Part shown: in pieces, positions 8,301 to 16,438 of the stretch
How the letters are laid out: each line of letters begins with the position of its first letter
Numbering within the stretch: the first letter of the stretch is position 1
NCBI GenBank assembly: GCA_021770345.1
Contig: JAETRD010000011.1
Coordinates: 124,001-188,000, forward strand
Reading direction: 5' to 3'
DNA length: 64,000 nt
From: Lachnospiraceae bacterium
GTDB taxonomy: Bacteria; Bacillota; Clostridia; Lachnospirales; Lachnospiraceae
Notes under the pieces: model-generated
What the model saw: the letters and a program-made list of their open reading frames with translations, nothing else
The model's database searches: none
What the model was told of the DNA's origin: nothing
Position numbers and translations under genes: made by a program

Positions 8301-8328
8301 AAGATTGAAAATTTTAATTTTCAATCTT
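8301..8328. repeat. Intergenic repeat, copy 2 (A/T palindrome)
   Basis: A perfect 13-bp inverted repeat (AAGATTGAAAATT / AATTTTCAATCTT) with a two-base centre. It overlaps the stop codon of the GntR gene (8321-8323) and ends 18 bases before the ATPase start, so in the transcript it forms a hairpin just before the ATPase ribosome site. Confidence 0.75.
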
Positions 8329-8692
8329 CCATTTTAAGCAGCGTCCCAAACGTCTCTGTCAGCTCCTCGTCGCTCATGCCCGCAATCCGGCCCGCGGCAA
8401 TCGCCGCGAGAAGATTCTCCTCCACTCTCCGCAGGTGCTGCTCCTTTAGCATCTGCCCGTCCTGCGCATTGACATAATAGCCCTTGCCCTGCACCGCCGT
8501 CACCAGTCCCTCCGCCTCCAGCTGTTCGTAGGCCTTCATCGTCGTGATGACGCTGATGCGCAGCTCCTTCGCAAGCCCCCGGATCGACGGCAGATATTCC
8601 CCTTGCTTTCGCTTCCCTGCGAGGATCTCGCCGCGCAGCTGTTCCGCAATCTGCTGATAGATCGGCACGCCTGAATTCTGTAAAATCTTCAT
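8321..8692 (-). CDS. GntR-family (YtrA type) transcriptional repressor
   Basis: About 123 residues: a GntR winged helix (VPIYQQIAEQLRGEILAG; ISVITTMKAYEQLEAEGLV; VQGKGYYVN) and only a short helical tail, as in the YtrA subgroup. Such proteins control the ABC genes that follow them. The ATG at 8692, six bases after AGAGGG, is preferred over 8698. A promoter and a 25-base inverted-repeat operator lie immediately upstream, so autoregulation is likely. Confidence 0.9.
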   Translation of the reverse strand: MKILQNSGVPIYQQIAEQLRGEILAGKRKQGEYLPSIRGLAKELRISVITTMKAYEQLEAEGLVTAVQGKGYYVNAQDGQMLKEQHLRRVEENLLAAIAAGRIAGMSDEELTETFGTLLKMED

Positions 8693-8708
8693 CCGCATCC
8701 CTCTCTTA

Positions 8709-8752
8709 ACTGTTTATAAGTTATATATACAGTATTTACAGATGGCTGTCAA
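8709..8752 (-). promoter_or_regulatory. Promoter and operator of the gntR-ABC operon
   Basis: The -35 TTGACA (8747-8752) and -10 TATATA (8724-8729) are 17 bases apart. ACTGT and ACAGT half-sites bracket an A/T-rich centre (8709-8733) that covers the -10, the usual place for a YtrA-type repressor. Confidence 0.65.
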
Positions 8753-8792
8753 GATATTTTTGTGGTTTTTATAAAAAACCAAAAATGCGCAC

Positions 8793-8825
8793 AAAAAAGC
8801 AGGAAACCTTCTTCTGATTTCCCGC
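8793..8825 (-). terminator. Terminator after the YczE-like gene
   Basis: Read leftward, a GCGGGAAA / GTTTCCTGC-type stem with small mismatches is followed by a run of six T. It lies 57 bases after the YczE-like stop codon. Confidence 0.5.
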
Positions 8826-8881
8826 TCACGCACACGGTTGCTGACCGATATTTTTTACTTCGATGGATTTATGTCCGCAAT

Positions 8882-9532
8882 TTACGATTCCCCCTCCGTC
8901 TGCCCGCCGTTTTTCTCCTTCTTTCCCGCCAGTCTGATCGGCAGATAGCGCTCGTAAAGCTTAATGATTCTCCCGATAAACAGCGCCGTCAGCACGGTTC
9001 CGACCCCGATTCCGTACAGCTTTGTGTGATTGGCCAGGCAGAGCGCGACGCTGGCCGCAACCAGCGAAATATCAAACACATTTTTCACCGCCGAAAACGG
9101 AAAGGAAAATACCTCCGAAATCGTCTTGACTATCCCGTCTGTCGGCGTCAGGACAACATCCGTTACCACACACAGATAGACGCCCATCGCAGTGACAAAC
9201 ATTGTCAGGATAAACAATATCATCCGCAGCGCGCTGCCACACTCTATTTCCGGCACAAACAGATCGTACAGGTCCGTCAAAACCCCGAATGCGAACGAAA
9301 GCGGCACCTCGAGAAGATAGGCCAGCGTAATTTTTTTCGACAAAATACACTGGATCAGCACAAACAGCAGATAGCAGATGATGGATGCCGTTCCCAGAGA
9401 GATCCCGTATATTTCGGAAATGGAATACATGACGGAACTAAATGCCGCAACCCCCAGGTTATATCGAATATTTAATACCACGGCTGCCGCTATCAGATTT
9501 AAGCCTATAAAGTAGTAAATATATCGTTTCAT
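8882..9532 (-). CDS. YczE/YitT-like membrane protein
   Basis: About 216 residues with five or six membrane segments, resembling the YczE/YyaS group of integral membrane proteins (GLNLIAAAVVLNIRYNLGVAAFSS at the start, followed by TDVVLTPTDGIVKTIS). Function is not established for the family. The ATG at 9532 follows GGGGG at six bases. It is transcribed divergently from the neighbouring LysR gene, whose product may regulate it. Confidence 0.7.
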   Translation of the reverse strand: MKRYIYYFIGLNLIAAAVVLNIRYNLGVAAFSSVMYSISEIYGISLGTASIICYLLFVLIQCILSKKITLAYLLEVPLSFAFGVLTDLYDLFVPEIECGSALRMILFILTMFVTAMGVYLCVVTDVVLTPTDGIVKTISEVFSFPFSAVKNVFDISLVAASVALCLANHTKLYGIGVGTVLTALFIGRIIKLYERYLPIRLAGKKEKNGGQTEGES

Positions 9533-9591
9533 ATCATTCCCCCTTTTCATCCGACAATTCCTGACCGCCCTTAATTCTAAGACGACGGGAA

Positions 9592-9621
9592 TTGACCCGG
9601 AATATCCGAAAATGCTATAAT
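9592..9621 (+). promoter_or_regulatory. Promoter of the lysR gene
   Basis: TTGACC (9592-9597) and TATAAT (9616-9621) are 18 bases apart, 39 bases before the lysR ATG. It lies in the 128-base divergent gap, where LysR proteins commonly bind. Confidence 0.65.
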
Positions 9622-9660
9622 GGTTTTTAGAAAATCGAAAAGCAAGAGGTGGGAACCGCT

Positions 9661-10614
9661 ATGTATATCCGGGAACTGAACACGTTTATCACCGTCGCCG
9701 ATCAGGGCAGCTTCCTGAAAGCAGCACAAAAATTATATACCACGCCTGCGTCTGTCATGAACCAGATGAATAAACTCGAGTGCCTGATCGGAGCAAAGCT
9801 CCTGGTGCGCACCAATCAGGGGACCTCCCTGACTGCCGCCGGCCATTCCGTCTACCGGGATGCAAAGCAAATGATTGATTTTGCGGAAAATGCCGTCAAA
9901 AAAGCGCAGCGTATCGCCGATTCCGAGCGGAATCAGATTCGCATCGGCACCTCCATTCTGCGCCCATGCAAACGGCTCATAGACATCTGGAATGACATCG
10001 ATACGACAAATCTGCCGTTTCAGATCTCTGTCATCCCGTTTGACGACGATCCTGCCGGCCTCGCTTCGGTGTTCTCCACACCCGGAAAACAGATTGACTG
10101 TTTTATCGGTCCCTGCGACTCTGTCGAATGGCAGACGAAATATCATATTCTGGTTCTCGACCATCTTCCCTGCCGGATTGCCGTCCCGCGAAAACACCGT
10201 TTAGCCGGCAAAAAAGTTCTGTGCTGGTCCGACCTGGACGGGGAAAACTTTATCATCGGCAGACGCTGGGATTCCCCCGTACTCGACCGCATGTGGGACG
10301 ACATACTGGCAAATCATCCGAACATCAACATCATAGATATTTCGGACCGTTACGATACTTCTATTTTTAACAGATGCGAACAAATGAATTACCTGATGGG
10401 AACCCTAGATATCTGGGCAGACATCCATCCCGCTCTCGTCACGCTGCCGATGGACTGGACCTACGAGATTCCCTACGGGATTATCTGCAAACCAACGGAC
10501 CGCACGCCTTGCGAACGGTCCGCTGATTCAAAAAAAGCTTCCGCAAAATCCGTGACGGATTTTGTGGAAGCAATTCGAAATGCGGTAAATCCCAATTCCT
10601 CTTCCTACGCGTAA
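9661..10614 (+). CDS. LysR-family transcriptional regulator
   Basis: About 317 residues with a LysR helix-turn-helix (ELNTFITVADQGSFLKAAQKLYTTPASVMNQMNKLE) and a C-terminal effector-binding domain. The ATG at 9661, preceded by GAGGTGG, is chosen over the GTG at 9649. The divergent YczE-like gene is the natural target. Its end overlaps the convergent MATE gene by 10 bases. The effector is unknown. Confidence 0.88.
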   Translation: MYIRELNTFITVADQGSFLKAAQKLYTTPASVMNQMNKLECLIGAKLLVRTNQGTSLTAAGHSVYRDAKQMIDFAENAVKKAQRIADSERNQIRIGTSILRPCKRLIDIWNDIDTTNLPFQISVIPFDDDPAGLASVFSTPGKQIDCFIGPCDSVEWQTKYHILVLDHLPCRIAVPRKHRLAGKKVLCWSDLDGENFIIGRRWDSPVLDRMWDDILANHPNINIIDISDRYDTSIFNRCEQMNYLMGTLDIWADIHPALVTLPMDWTYEIPYGIICKPTDRTPCERSADSKKASAKSVTDFVEAIRNAVNPNSSSYA

Positions 10615-11948
10615 TGATATTCGCCTCTCTTTTTCACAAAAAACGCCACCGAAAAGACTGCCGCAAAAAGTTCCGCTCCCGCCACGGAAAACCAGATGCC
10701 GTCCACGCCCGCCACCAGCGGAAACAGCAGCACCATGCCGCCGCGGAACAAAAATGAGCGTAAAAATGCCAGCAGCGCGGAGATTTTTCCGTTGCAGAGC
10801 GCCGTAAAAAACGCCGACGCAAAGATATTCACACCGCAGACAAGATAGTTCAGCGCAAAAATATGAAACCCGTGTATCGTCAGCTCCAAAAGCTCCCTGT
10901 CATACCCCACGAAAATCGCAGCCAGCGGCGTGCACAAAAGCTGGGACGCCACGACCATCACCACGGAAAATACGCCGATCATCGTCATGCACTTGCGGAA
11001 CAGGTTCTTTAACTCGTCGTGGTTTCCCGCCCCGTAATGGTAGCTGACGACCGGCGCGCTCCCCATCGAAAAGCCGAGAAACGTGCTTGCAAAGACGAAA
11101 TCCACATACATCATCACCCCGAAAGCCGCAACCCCCTGCTCCCCGAGCATCTTCATCAGCTGCACGTTAAACAGAATGCTGACAACGGATGTCGCGATAT
11201 TATTCATCATCTCCGAGGAACCGTTCGTGCAGGCATTAAGCAGCACACGCCCGTAAAATCCCGGCTTCACAAGACGGATCCGGCTCTTTTTCGAGAGCAG
11301 GAAATAGAAAAATGGAATTCCGCCCGCGACAACGTAGCCTAGCACCGTCGCCCATGCAGCCCCGGCAATCCCCATATTTGCAACCCGAATCAACACAAAA
11401 TCAAACACCATATTTGTGACGCCGGCGGCCACGGAAACGGCAAGCCCGAGCTGCGGCTTTTCCGCCACCACAAGAAAGCTCTGAAACGCCACCTGCAGCA
11501 TAAACAGCAGCGATCCTCCCAACATAATGCGCCCATAGCGGATGCAGTCATCCATCAAAAGATCGCTGGCACCCGAAAGGCGCATGATCGGCTCAAGAAA
11601 CAGAATGCACAGCACACTCAGCACCACTGCGCTTGCCGCCACAACCGCAATAATCATCGAGAAATACCGGTTTGCAAGCGCATCCTTCCCCTCTCCAAGC
11701 GTCTTTGCCACCACCGCGCTCCCCCCGGTTCCGAGCATAAAACCGACAGCTCCCACGATCATTGTGACGGGAAACACGATATTGACCGCGGAAAAAGCCA
11801 GGTCTCCCACGAGATTTGACACAAAAAGCCCGTCCACAATCGAGTACATCGACGTCACGATCATCATGACAATCGACGAAACCGTAAACCGCAGCAATTT
11901 CCCGTATGTAAAGTGATCCGACAACTGAATTTTCATGTTTCTAATCAT
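10605..11948 (-). CDS. MATE-family efflux transporter
   Basis: A 447-residue, 12-segment transporter of the MATE/NorM-DinF group that exports drugs or metabolites using an ion gradient; the two homologous halves are visible (each begins with a PxxxxxxxxxYSIVDGLFVSN-like or related stretch). It overlaps the marR stop by four bases (ATGA), so it is co-transcribed with the regulator. A downstream ATG at 11936 is an alternative start, since the ribosome site is very close to the first. Confidence 0.9.
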   Translation of the reverse strand: MIRNMKIQLSDHFTYGKLLRFTVSSIVMMIVTSMYSIVDGLFVSNLVGDLAFSAVNIVFPVTMIVGAVGFMLGTGGSAVVAKTLGEGKDALANRYFSMIIAVVAASAVVLSVLCILFLEPIMRLSGASDLLMDDCIRYGRIMLGGSLLFMLQVAFQSFLVVAEKPQLGLAVSVAAGVTNMVFDFVLIRVANMGIAGAAWATVLGYVVAGGIPFFYFLLSKKSRIRLVKPGFYGRVLLNACTNGSSEMMNNIATSVVSILFNVQLMKMLGEQGVAAFGVMMYVDFVFASTFLGFSMGSAPVVSYHYGAGNHDELKNLFRKCMTMIGVFSVVMVVASQLLCTPLAAIFVGYDRELLELTIHGFHIFALNYLVCGVNIFASAFFTALCNGKISALLAFLRSFLFRGGMVLLFPLVAGVDGIWFSVAGAELFAAVFSVAFFVKKRGEYHYA

Positions 11949-12415
11949 ACTCCTTTCTCAGCGTGCGAATTCATCAGCCCTTCAAGCTCCTCCCGAAGGG
12001 CTCTGTTATATCTGTCCATCAGCCCGATCAGCTGCCGCTGTTCCTCTTTGCCGAGGCATCCAAACGCCCTCTCCTCCGCCGCGATCACCGGCTCGATCAC
12101 GCGTGCGGCCAGCTCCATCCCTTCTTCGGTCAACACAATCAGCCGGTTTCTCCCGTTTTCCTCGGAGCGCTGCATCGTGAGATAACCGCCCTGCTGCAGC
12201 GCCTTTAACGCGGAATGTACGGTCTGCTTCGGCAGAAACCATGTCTCGGCCAGCTCCTTCGGCGTACAGGGCCTCCCTCCGAAATAGAGCGAGTAGAGCA
12301 CCCAAAGGTGGCTGTCCGGCATCCCGTAATACAGCGAAAGCCTGTGATACAACTCGTCAGACACGTTGTAGCACCGGCTCAGATCCCTGACGGAAACTTC
12401 CTGTTTGTCACACAT
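11945..12415 (-). CDS. MarR-family repressor of the MATE exporter
   Basis: A 156-residue MarR protein: winged helix core TPKELAETWFLPKQTVHSALKALQQGGYLTMQRSEENGRNRLIVLTEEG, with dimerisation helices at both ends. It is the first gene of a marR-MATE operon. A large palindrome overlapping its own promoter makes autoregulation almost certain. The ligand is unknown, presumably a compound exported by the MATE protein. Confidence 0.9.
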   Translation of the reverse strand: MCDKQEVSVRDLSRCYNVSDELYHRLSLYYGMPDSHLWVLYSLYFGGRPCTPKELAETWFLPKQTVHSALKALQQGGYLTMQRSEENGRNRLIVLTEEGMELAARVIEPVIAAEERAFGCLGKEEQRQLIGLMDRYNRALREELEGLMNSHAEKGV

Positions 12416-12498
12416 AAAAACGTTCGCATCCTTTCCTGCTTAAATACCTGCAATGGTTACGGCGGCTGTAACCGGTACAGCCGCCGCATCATTGTCCG

Positions 12499-12545
12499 AA
12501 ATCGTACCATAGGATTATTATAGTACGATTTCATACTATTGTCAA
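12499..12545 (-). promoter_or_regulatory. marR promoter with large palindromic operator
   Basis: TTGACA (12540-12545) and TATAAT (12517-12522) are 17 bases apart. Arms AAATCGTACCATA (12499-12511) and TATAGTACGATTT (12519-12531) form a 33-base palindrome with one mismatch that covers the -10. A second pair, ATAGTA/TACTAT, lies between -35 and -10. This is a textbook place for MarR binding. Confidence 0.75.
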
Positions 12546-12598
12546 GTTTTTCTGACTGCTAAGATTCCGATGGTAACAGATCAGGCTGAACTGAAACT

Positions 12599-12913
12599 TC
12601 AGATGTCAAAAAAATGGACGGCACTCCCGAACACAGCCGTCACGATCGCAAGTGCCAGAGCCGCCGCCAGCACAAGCGGCGCCCCGTACGACGCCTTTCT
12701 CGTCACCGCTGCCCCCGCCGCGATCACAAAAAGAGCCGCAAGCCACCAGAAACTGCAGGTCAGTACCGTCATACAGCCCCCGCACACGGCGGCAAACAGC
12801 CGCTTCTTCCACCGACCGGTTTCCGGCTCCCGCTTCCCCGCCGCAAACCAATCAAGCATGCGTATCGCAATCACCCAGAATATCCATACGAATCCCAAAA
12901 TTCCCCCCGTCAT
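12599..12913 (-). CDS. Small membrane protein of unknown function
   Basis: About 104 residues with three or four hydrophobic segments (GGILGFVWIFWVIAIRML, then LFAAVCGGCMTVLTC, LAALFVIAAGAAV and LVLAAALALAIVTAVFG). No family is recognised. The ATG at 12913 follows GGAGGACCGGC. Its leader holds one copy of the TCAAAAGGT palindrome, and a second copy with the same flanks (ATG and partial ribosome site included) lies 53 bases upstream, as if the leader had been duplicated. Confidence 0.55.
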   Translation of the reverse strand: MTGGILGFVWIFWVIAIRMLDWFAAGKREPETGRWKKRLFAAVCGGCMTVLTCSFWWLAALFVIAAGAAVTRKASYGAPLVLAAALALAIVTAVFGSAVHFFDI

Positions 12914-12929
12914 GCCGGTCCTCCACTCC

Positions 12930-13002
12930 TCAAAAGGTGTACCTTTTGACGACACCCCGCCATGCCGGTCCCCCTGCGCTCCTCAAAAGGTGTACCTTTT
13001 GA
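12930..13002. repeat. Two tandem copies of the TCAAAAGGT palindrome
   Basis: TCAAAAGGTGTACCTTTTGA occurs at 12930-12949 and 12983-13002 with an identical sequence and similar flanks (CATGCCGGTCC about 20 bases to the left of each). Each has 9-bp arms around GT. A third copy in reverse orientation forms the core of the hairpin at 13120-13157. Confidence 0.8.
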
Positions 13003-13119
13003 CGCTTTCCCAAAACCGCGTTTTTTTCTGCAAAAATACGCAAAAACAGACAAGAGAATCCGTGCTGCCCGGAAAAAATTGTTGCCTTTTGTCGCCCCGT
13101 ATGATAAATTTACACATAG

Positions 13120-13157
13120 AAAAAACTATCAAAAGGTACACCTTTTGATAGTTTTTT
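13120..13157. terminator. Bidirectional terminator built on the TCAAAAGGT palindrome
   Basis: Perfect 18-base arms (six A, CTATC, AAAAGGT and complement) end in six T on either strand. It stops the DUF4353 transcript (stop at 13161) leftward and could also stop rightward transcripts. The central 20 bases match the palindromes at 12930 and 12983 in the opposite orientation. Confidence 0.85.
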
Positions 13158-13160
13158 GTG

Positions 13161-14843
13161 TTATATCCCCTTTTCCTGCGGGGGATTTTCCTCCCCCGCA
13201 GGCGGATTTTCCCCTTCCGGCAGGAAATTTTCGTCTCCCGTCGGCGGATTTTCCCCTTCCGGCGGGAAATTTTCGTCTCCCGTCGGCGGATTCTCCATCC
13301 GGGTTTTTCCTCCTTTCCGTCCTCCTGCGCCGCCCATACCGCCGGCCTCCACAGCGCCTTCGGCATACGTTATGCCGCTCATCTCAAACTCCGTCTCAAA
13401 GCTGCCCGCAGTCAGCGTGTAGACGCCGCCCGCGACAAGCCCGGGACAACTCACATTGACACATGCGAAGTCCTTCTCCGCCGTCCAGGAGACAAGTTCC
13501 GTTCCCCCTGCATCACGCAGCGTAACCACACTGCCCGCCTCCTGCGCGCCAACCGCCGCAAGCACGGACCCCTGCGCGGAATTCGTCCCAAACCCCTGCG
13601 CCATACCCGCAGAGCCCGTACCCATAAATACGCCCCCGTTTATCGCGGCCGCTCCGTTATAGTCAAGCGTGCCGTCCCCGTCGCCGCAGGGCCCCGACAC
13701 CGTAATCGTGCCGCCGTCTATCTTTACATCACCGTTGGAGTCAATCCCGTCCCCGTCGGCGTTCACGGACACCACTCCGCCCGAAATCCAGATCCAGGTG
13801 TCCTCCGCACCAGGTGCGGCATTGATACCGTCGTCTTTTGCATGCACCGTAATGTTTCCTCCGGCGACCGCAACCTGCTTTCCCTCAAGGCCCTCATAGC
13901 TTTCGGCAATCGCGATATCGCCGCCTTCCACATACAGCAGGCCGCTCGCATGGATGCCGTCGTCCCCCGCATTTACGGTAAATGTTCCGCCCGCAATGTA
14001 GCAAAAGCCCTTCGTCTCATCCTCGTCATTGTCCCCATGAATGCCGTCCTCCTGCGCCGTAATCTCAAACACCCCGTCCGCGATCCGCACGCTGTCTTTC
14101 CCGGAAAGCCCGTGCTGCGCGGCCGTGATCTCATAGTTTCCCCCCGTGACCACGAGATCATCCTTCGAGACAATCCCGTGTCCGGCAGGGGATGCAATCA
14201 CCAGGGAACCGCTTCCGTTCAGCGTCAGATCCGCGCGGGAAAAAACAGCCGCGTCTATGTTTTTATCGTCTGTCGCGACAAACGATCCCCCGTTAGAAAG
14301 CGTATTTTCGGCACCGTCCGCAAGCGTCACAAACACTTTGTCCGCCTGCTTTACATAGACGGCCGCCGATGTTTCGCTGTGAATCCGCACACCGTCCAAT
14401 ACCAGACAAACCTTATCCGTCTCCCCCGCGTCCACGATAATCATGCCGTCGGACAGCGTTCCGGACAGCACATAGGTTCCCTCCCCGCGGATGGTCACCG
14501 TGTTCCCGTCCGCAAGCACCGCTTCCTCCCCGACGGATGTTTCCTCCCGCACTTTTGCAGACGTCTCCGCAGCAGCCTCCGCGGTGACCCCGTCATCCGA
14601 CAGTGTAAGGAAAATTTCCGCCTCATAATCCGTTCTCTTATCCCGATCGGTAAACATATCGCCGGTGTCGATCGAAATCTCCATACTGCCGACCGCAGCG
14701 TCTCCGTTTTCCCCATCCCCGGGTCCGCCGGGCTGCGGCATGGCATCGGCCTGCCCCCGCAGGCGCTCCGGCCCCGCGCCGCCGCAGGCCGAAGCCAGGA
14801 CCGAAAAGGCAAGCAGCAAAAGCACCCCTGTCTTTCTTTTCAT
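13161..14843 (-). CDS. Beta-helical carbohydrate-binding lipoprotein (DUF4353 type)
   Basis: About 560 residues. A lipoprotein signal peptide (LLLLAFSVLASAC) places it on the outer face of the membrane. The body consists of parallel-beta-helix-like turns with repeated GGxxxxxAxxDGIHxxxxxxI patterns (for example HGLSGKDSVRI, EDGIHGDND, DDGIHASGL, DDGINAAPG, GDGIDSNGD), typical of the carbohydrate-binding domain family annotated DUF4353. The C-terminus is three copies of a 14-residue Pro/Glu-rich repeat. The ATG at 14843 follows AAAGGAG. It is the last gene of the VTC-DUF4956 set and probably the surface effector. A catalytic role is not evident. Confidence 0.85.
   Translation of the reverse strand: MKRKTGVLLLLAFSVLASACGGAGPERLRGQADAMPQPGGPGDGENGDAAVGSMEISIDTGDMFTDRDKRTDYEAEIFLTLSDDGVTAEAAAETSAKVREETSVGEEAVLADGNTVTIRGEGTYVLSGTLSDGMIIVDAGETDKVCLVLDGVRIHSETSAAVYVKQADKVFVTLADGAENTLSNGGSFVATDDKNIDAAVFSRADLTLNGSGSLVIASPAGHGIVSKDDLVVTGGNYEITAAQHGLSGKDSVRIADGVFEITAQEDGIHGDNDEDETKGFCYIAGGTFTVNAGDDGIHASGLLYVEGGDIAIAESYEGLEGKQVAVAGGNITVHAKDDGINAAPGAEDTWIWISGGVVSVNADGDGIDSNGDVKIDGGTITVSGPCGDGDGTLDYNGAAAINGGVFMGTGSAGMAQGFGTNSAQGSVLAAVGAQEAGSVVTLRDAGGTELVSWTAEKDFACVNVSCPGLVAGGVYTLTAGSFETEFEMSGITYAEGAVEAGGMGGAGGRKGGKTRMENPPTGDENFPPEGENPPTGDENFLPEGENPPAGEENPPQEKGI
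13194..13319 (-). repeat. 42-base in-frame repeats at the lipoprotein 3' end
   Basis: Units coding for ENPPTGDENFPPEG, ENPPTGDENFLPEG and ENPPAGEENPP repeat at 14-codon steps. They give a flexible acidic, proline-rich tail, likely a spacer in the cell wall, and are prone to copy-number change. Confidence 0.75.
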
Positions 14844-14873
14844 AAATACCGCTCCTTTCCCGCAAAGCACGCG

Positions 14874-15569
14874 CTATAATTCCGCCCCGCAATCTTCCCG
14901 CCGCGAGACCATAATCTCAAGGTTTCCGTTGTGACAGCGCAGTTCGTCAATCAGTTCCTTCTCACTGCCTGCCGTCCTGAGGGATATCTGATACGTCAGC
15001 TTAAACAGGCTTCCGAGATTCGTCGTCTTTACCGAGAGCAGCTCCCACTCCCCGGCATAGCGGTCAAGAATCCCGTCAAACACTTCCGTATAATTCAAAT
15101 CCTCCGGGATTGTGACGCGCAGCGTCTCATCCCGCGCACCGTTCCTTTTGGCTCCGAAGTCCAGACGGCTGTACACCATCATAACCGTTCCGAGTATAAG
15201 TACAAATAAAAATGCAAGCCCGGGATACCCCATCCCGAAAATCAGTCCCGTTCCCATCGCCAAAAACAGCGCGCCGATTTCCTTTGCCGTACCCGGAACC
15301 GAGCGGAAACGCACAAGGCTAAACGTTCCCGCCACCGCAACGCCGGTTCCGACATTGCCGTTTACCATCAGAATCACGGCGCAGACGATCGCCGGAAGCA
15401 GCGCAAGCGTCATAAGAAAGCTTTTGCTGTAGCGGCTGCGGTACGCATACATCCCCGCGAGCACAAGTCCCGCCGCAAGCGCGCACACCACACACAAAAG
15501 AAATTCGGACACGGCAACCGCCTGGCCCATCCCCTCCGAAAACACCCCCTGAAAGATCTGATTAAGCAT
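14874..15569 (-). CDS. DUF4956 membrane protein
   Basis: About 231 residues: four membrane segments in the first 130 residues with the family core NGNVGTGVAVAGTFSLVRFRS, followed by a cytoplasmic domain of about 90 residues that ends LEIMVSRRED. DUF4956 proteins are usually found beside VTC-domain proteins, as here (8-base overlap with the VTC gene). The ATG at 15569 is preferred over the GTG at 15578. Likely partner or membrane anchor of the VTC enzyme; the biochemical role is not established. Confidence 0.9.
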   Translation of the reverse strand: MLNQIFQGVFSEGMGQAVAVSEFLLCVVCALAAGLVLAGMYAYRSRYSKSFLMTLALLPAIVCAVILMVNGNVGTGVAVAGTFSLVRFRSVPGTAKEIGALFLAMGTGLIFGMGYPGLAFLFVLILGTVMMVYSRLDFGAKRNGARDETLRVTIPEDLNYTEVFDGILDRYAGEWELLSVKTTNLGSLFKLTYQISLRTAGSEKELIDELRCHNGNLEIMVSRREDCGAEL

Positions 15570-16290
15570 ACCGTGCACTCCTCCTCTCTTTGTAAATCAT
15601 TGTCCGATAAGCCGTCCCGTACTTCGAAAAAGAACACGGAAACACCCGCTCTTTCGTCAGAATCCGGTTCATCCAAAGAGGGATCCCCCCGGAAGTCTTC
15701 AGCTCCATCACCGACATTCCCCCATTCAGCAGCGCATCCCCGTACGGGCCGACGCCGAGGGAAAGCATCTCCTGCCTGGCCAGGATATCGTCGTCAAAAG
15801 TCACCCGAAAATCGCTGCCGTCCGCAGAAAGGAATGCCTCCCTCCGATAGGACAAAAACACCACCGGATGCAGAGACTGATAAAATGCCAGAAAACAGGC
15901 GATCTCCCGCCCGATCTGCGCATCCTGCCGCGGCAGCGCGGGCATTTTGCCGCCCTTTGCAAGCCATCTGTCCGCATCCTTCTGCGGCAGTACAATCCGG
16001 CGCTTATAGACCACCGAATCGTATTTCTTTTTTAATTCCACGAACACGCTGTCGTTTTCTTCCGTCTGCCGGTAGCTCCGAATGCGCAGTTTTTCCTTGT
16101 ACACCGGCTTCTCAATCGAGTTCCGCACCAGCCTGTAGCTGTCGGTGTCAAAATAGAGATTTCGAATGATTGTTCTTCCGTACTGATCGGATTTCATATG
16201 GGGTTCCATGGCGCGCACAATCGCTTCTCTCTGCTCTGCGGTCACCATGTATTTGATTTCATATCGCCGAAATGTTGTCTGGATTCCCAT
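15562..16290 (-). CDS. VTC-domain polyphosphate polymerase-like protein
   Basis: A 242-residue protein of the VTC domain family, a CYTH-like tunnel fold. In yeast, Vtc4 makes polyphosphate from ATP. The expected basic and acidic tunnel residues are seen: RRYEIKY, YKEKLRIRSY, VELKKKYDSVVYKRR and VMELKTSGGIP. It is first in a three-gene set with DUF4956 and the lipoprotein. Whether bacterial homologues make polyphosphate or transfer another phosphate is not known from the sequence. It has no membrane segment of its own. Confidence 0.88.
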   Translation of the reverse strand: MGIQTTFRRYEIKYMVTAEQREAIVRAMEPHMKSDQYGRTIIRNLYFDTDSYRLVRNSIEKPVYKEKLRIRSYRQTEENDSVFVELKKKYDSVVYKRRIVLPQKDADRWLAKGGKMPALPRQDAQIGREIACFLAFYQSLHPVVFLSYRREAFLSADGSDFRVTFDDDILARQEMLSLGVGPYGDALLNGGMSVMELKTSGGIPLWMNRILTKERVFPCSFSKYGTAYRTMIYKERRSARYA

Positions 16291-16438
16291 GTATCCATGC
16301 TCCCTTCTTTTTCATTGCCCTCGGTGTACAAAGCGACACACGGTCGTGTGTGCCCCTGTCAATTGAGGGTATGGATGCATGATACATGGGATTTTTGATG
16401 TGTGTCTGTTCTTAAACTGAAAATTCCGTGAACATATG

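Noticed and set aside
8762-9475. A 237-codon plus-strand frame opposite the YczE-like gene
   Set aside because: Hydrophilic shadow of a membrane protein; no ribosome site or family.
10605-11948. The two MATE genes as a recent duplication
   Set aside because: The two proteins differ throughout; they are distant members of the family with different contexts.
13158-14879. A 573-codon open frame on the plus strand opposite the DUF4353 lipoprotein gene
   Set aside because: It mirrors the real gene, is rich in Arg, His and Pro, has no ribosome site and no family motif. The minus frame has a signal peptide and beta-helix repeats.
16336-16351. ACACACG/CGTGTGT palindrome as a terminator after hemL
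   Set aside because: Stem is good but there is no T run on the leftward strand; left unassigned. The rest of the 148-base gap shows no clear promoter.
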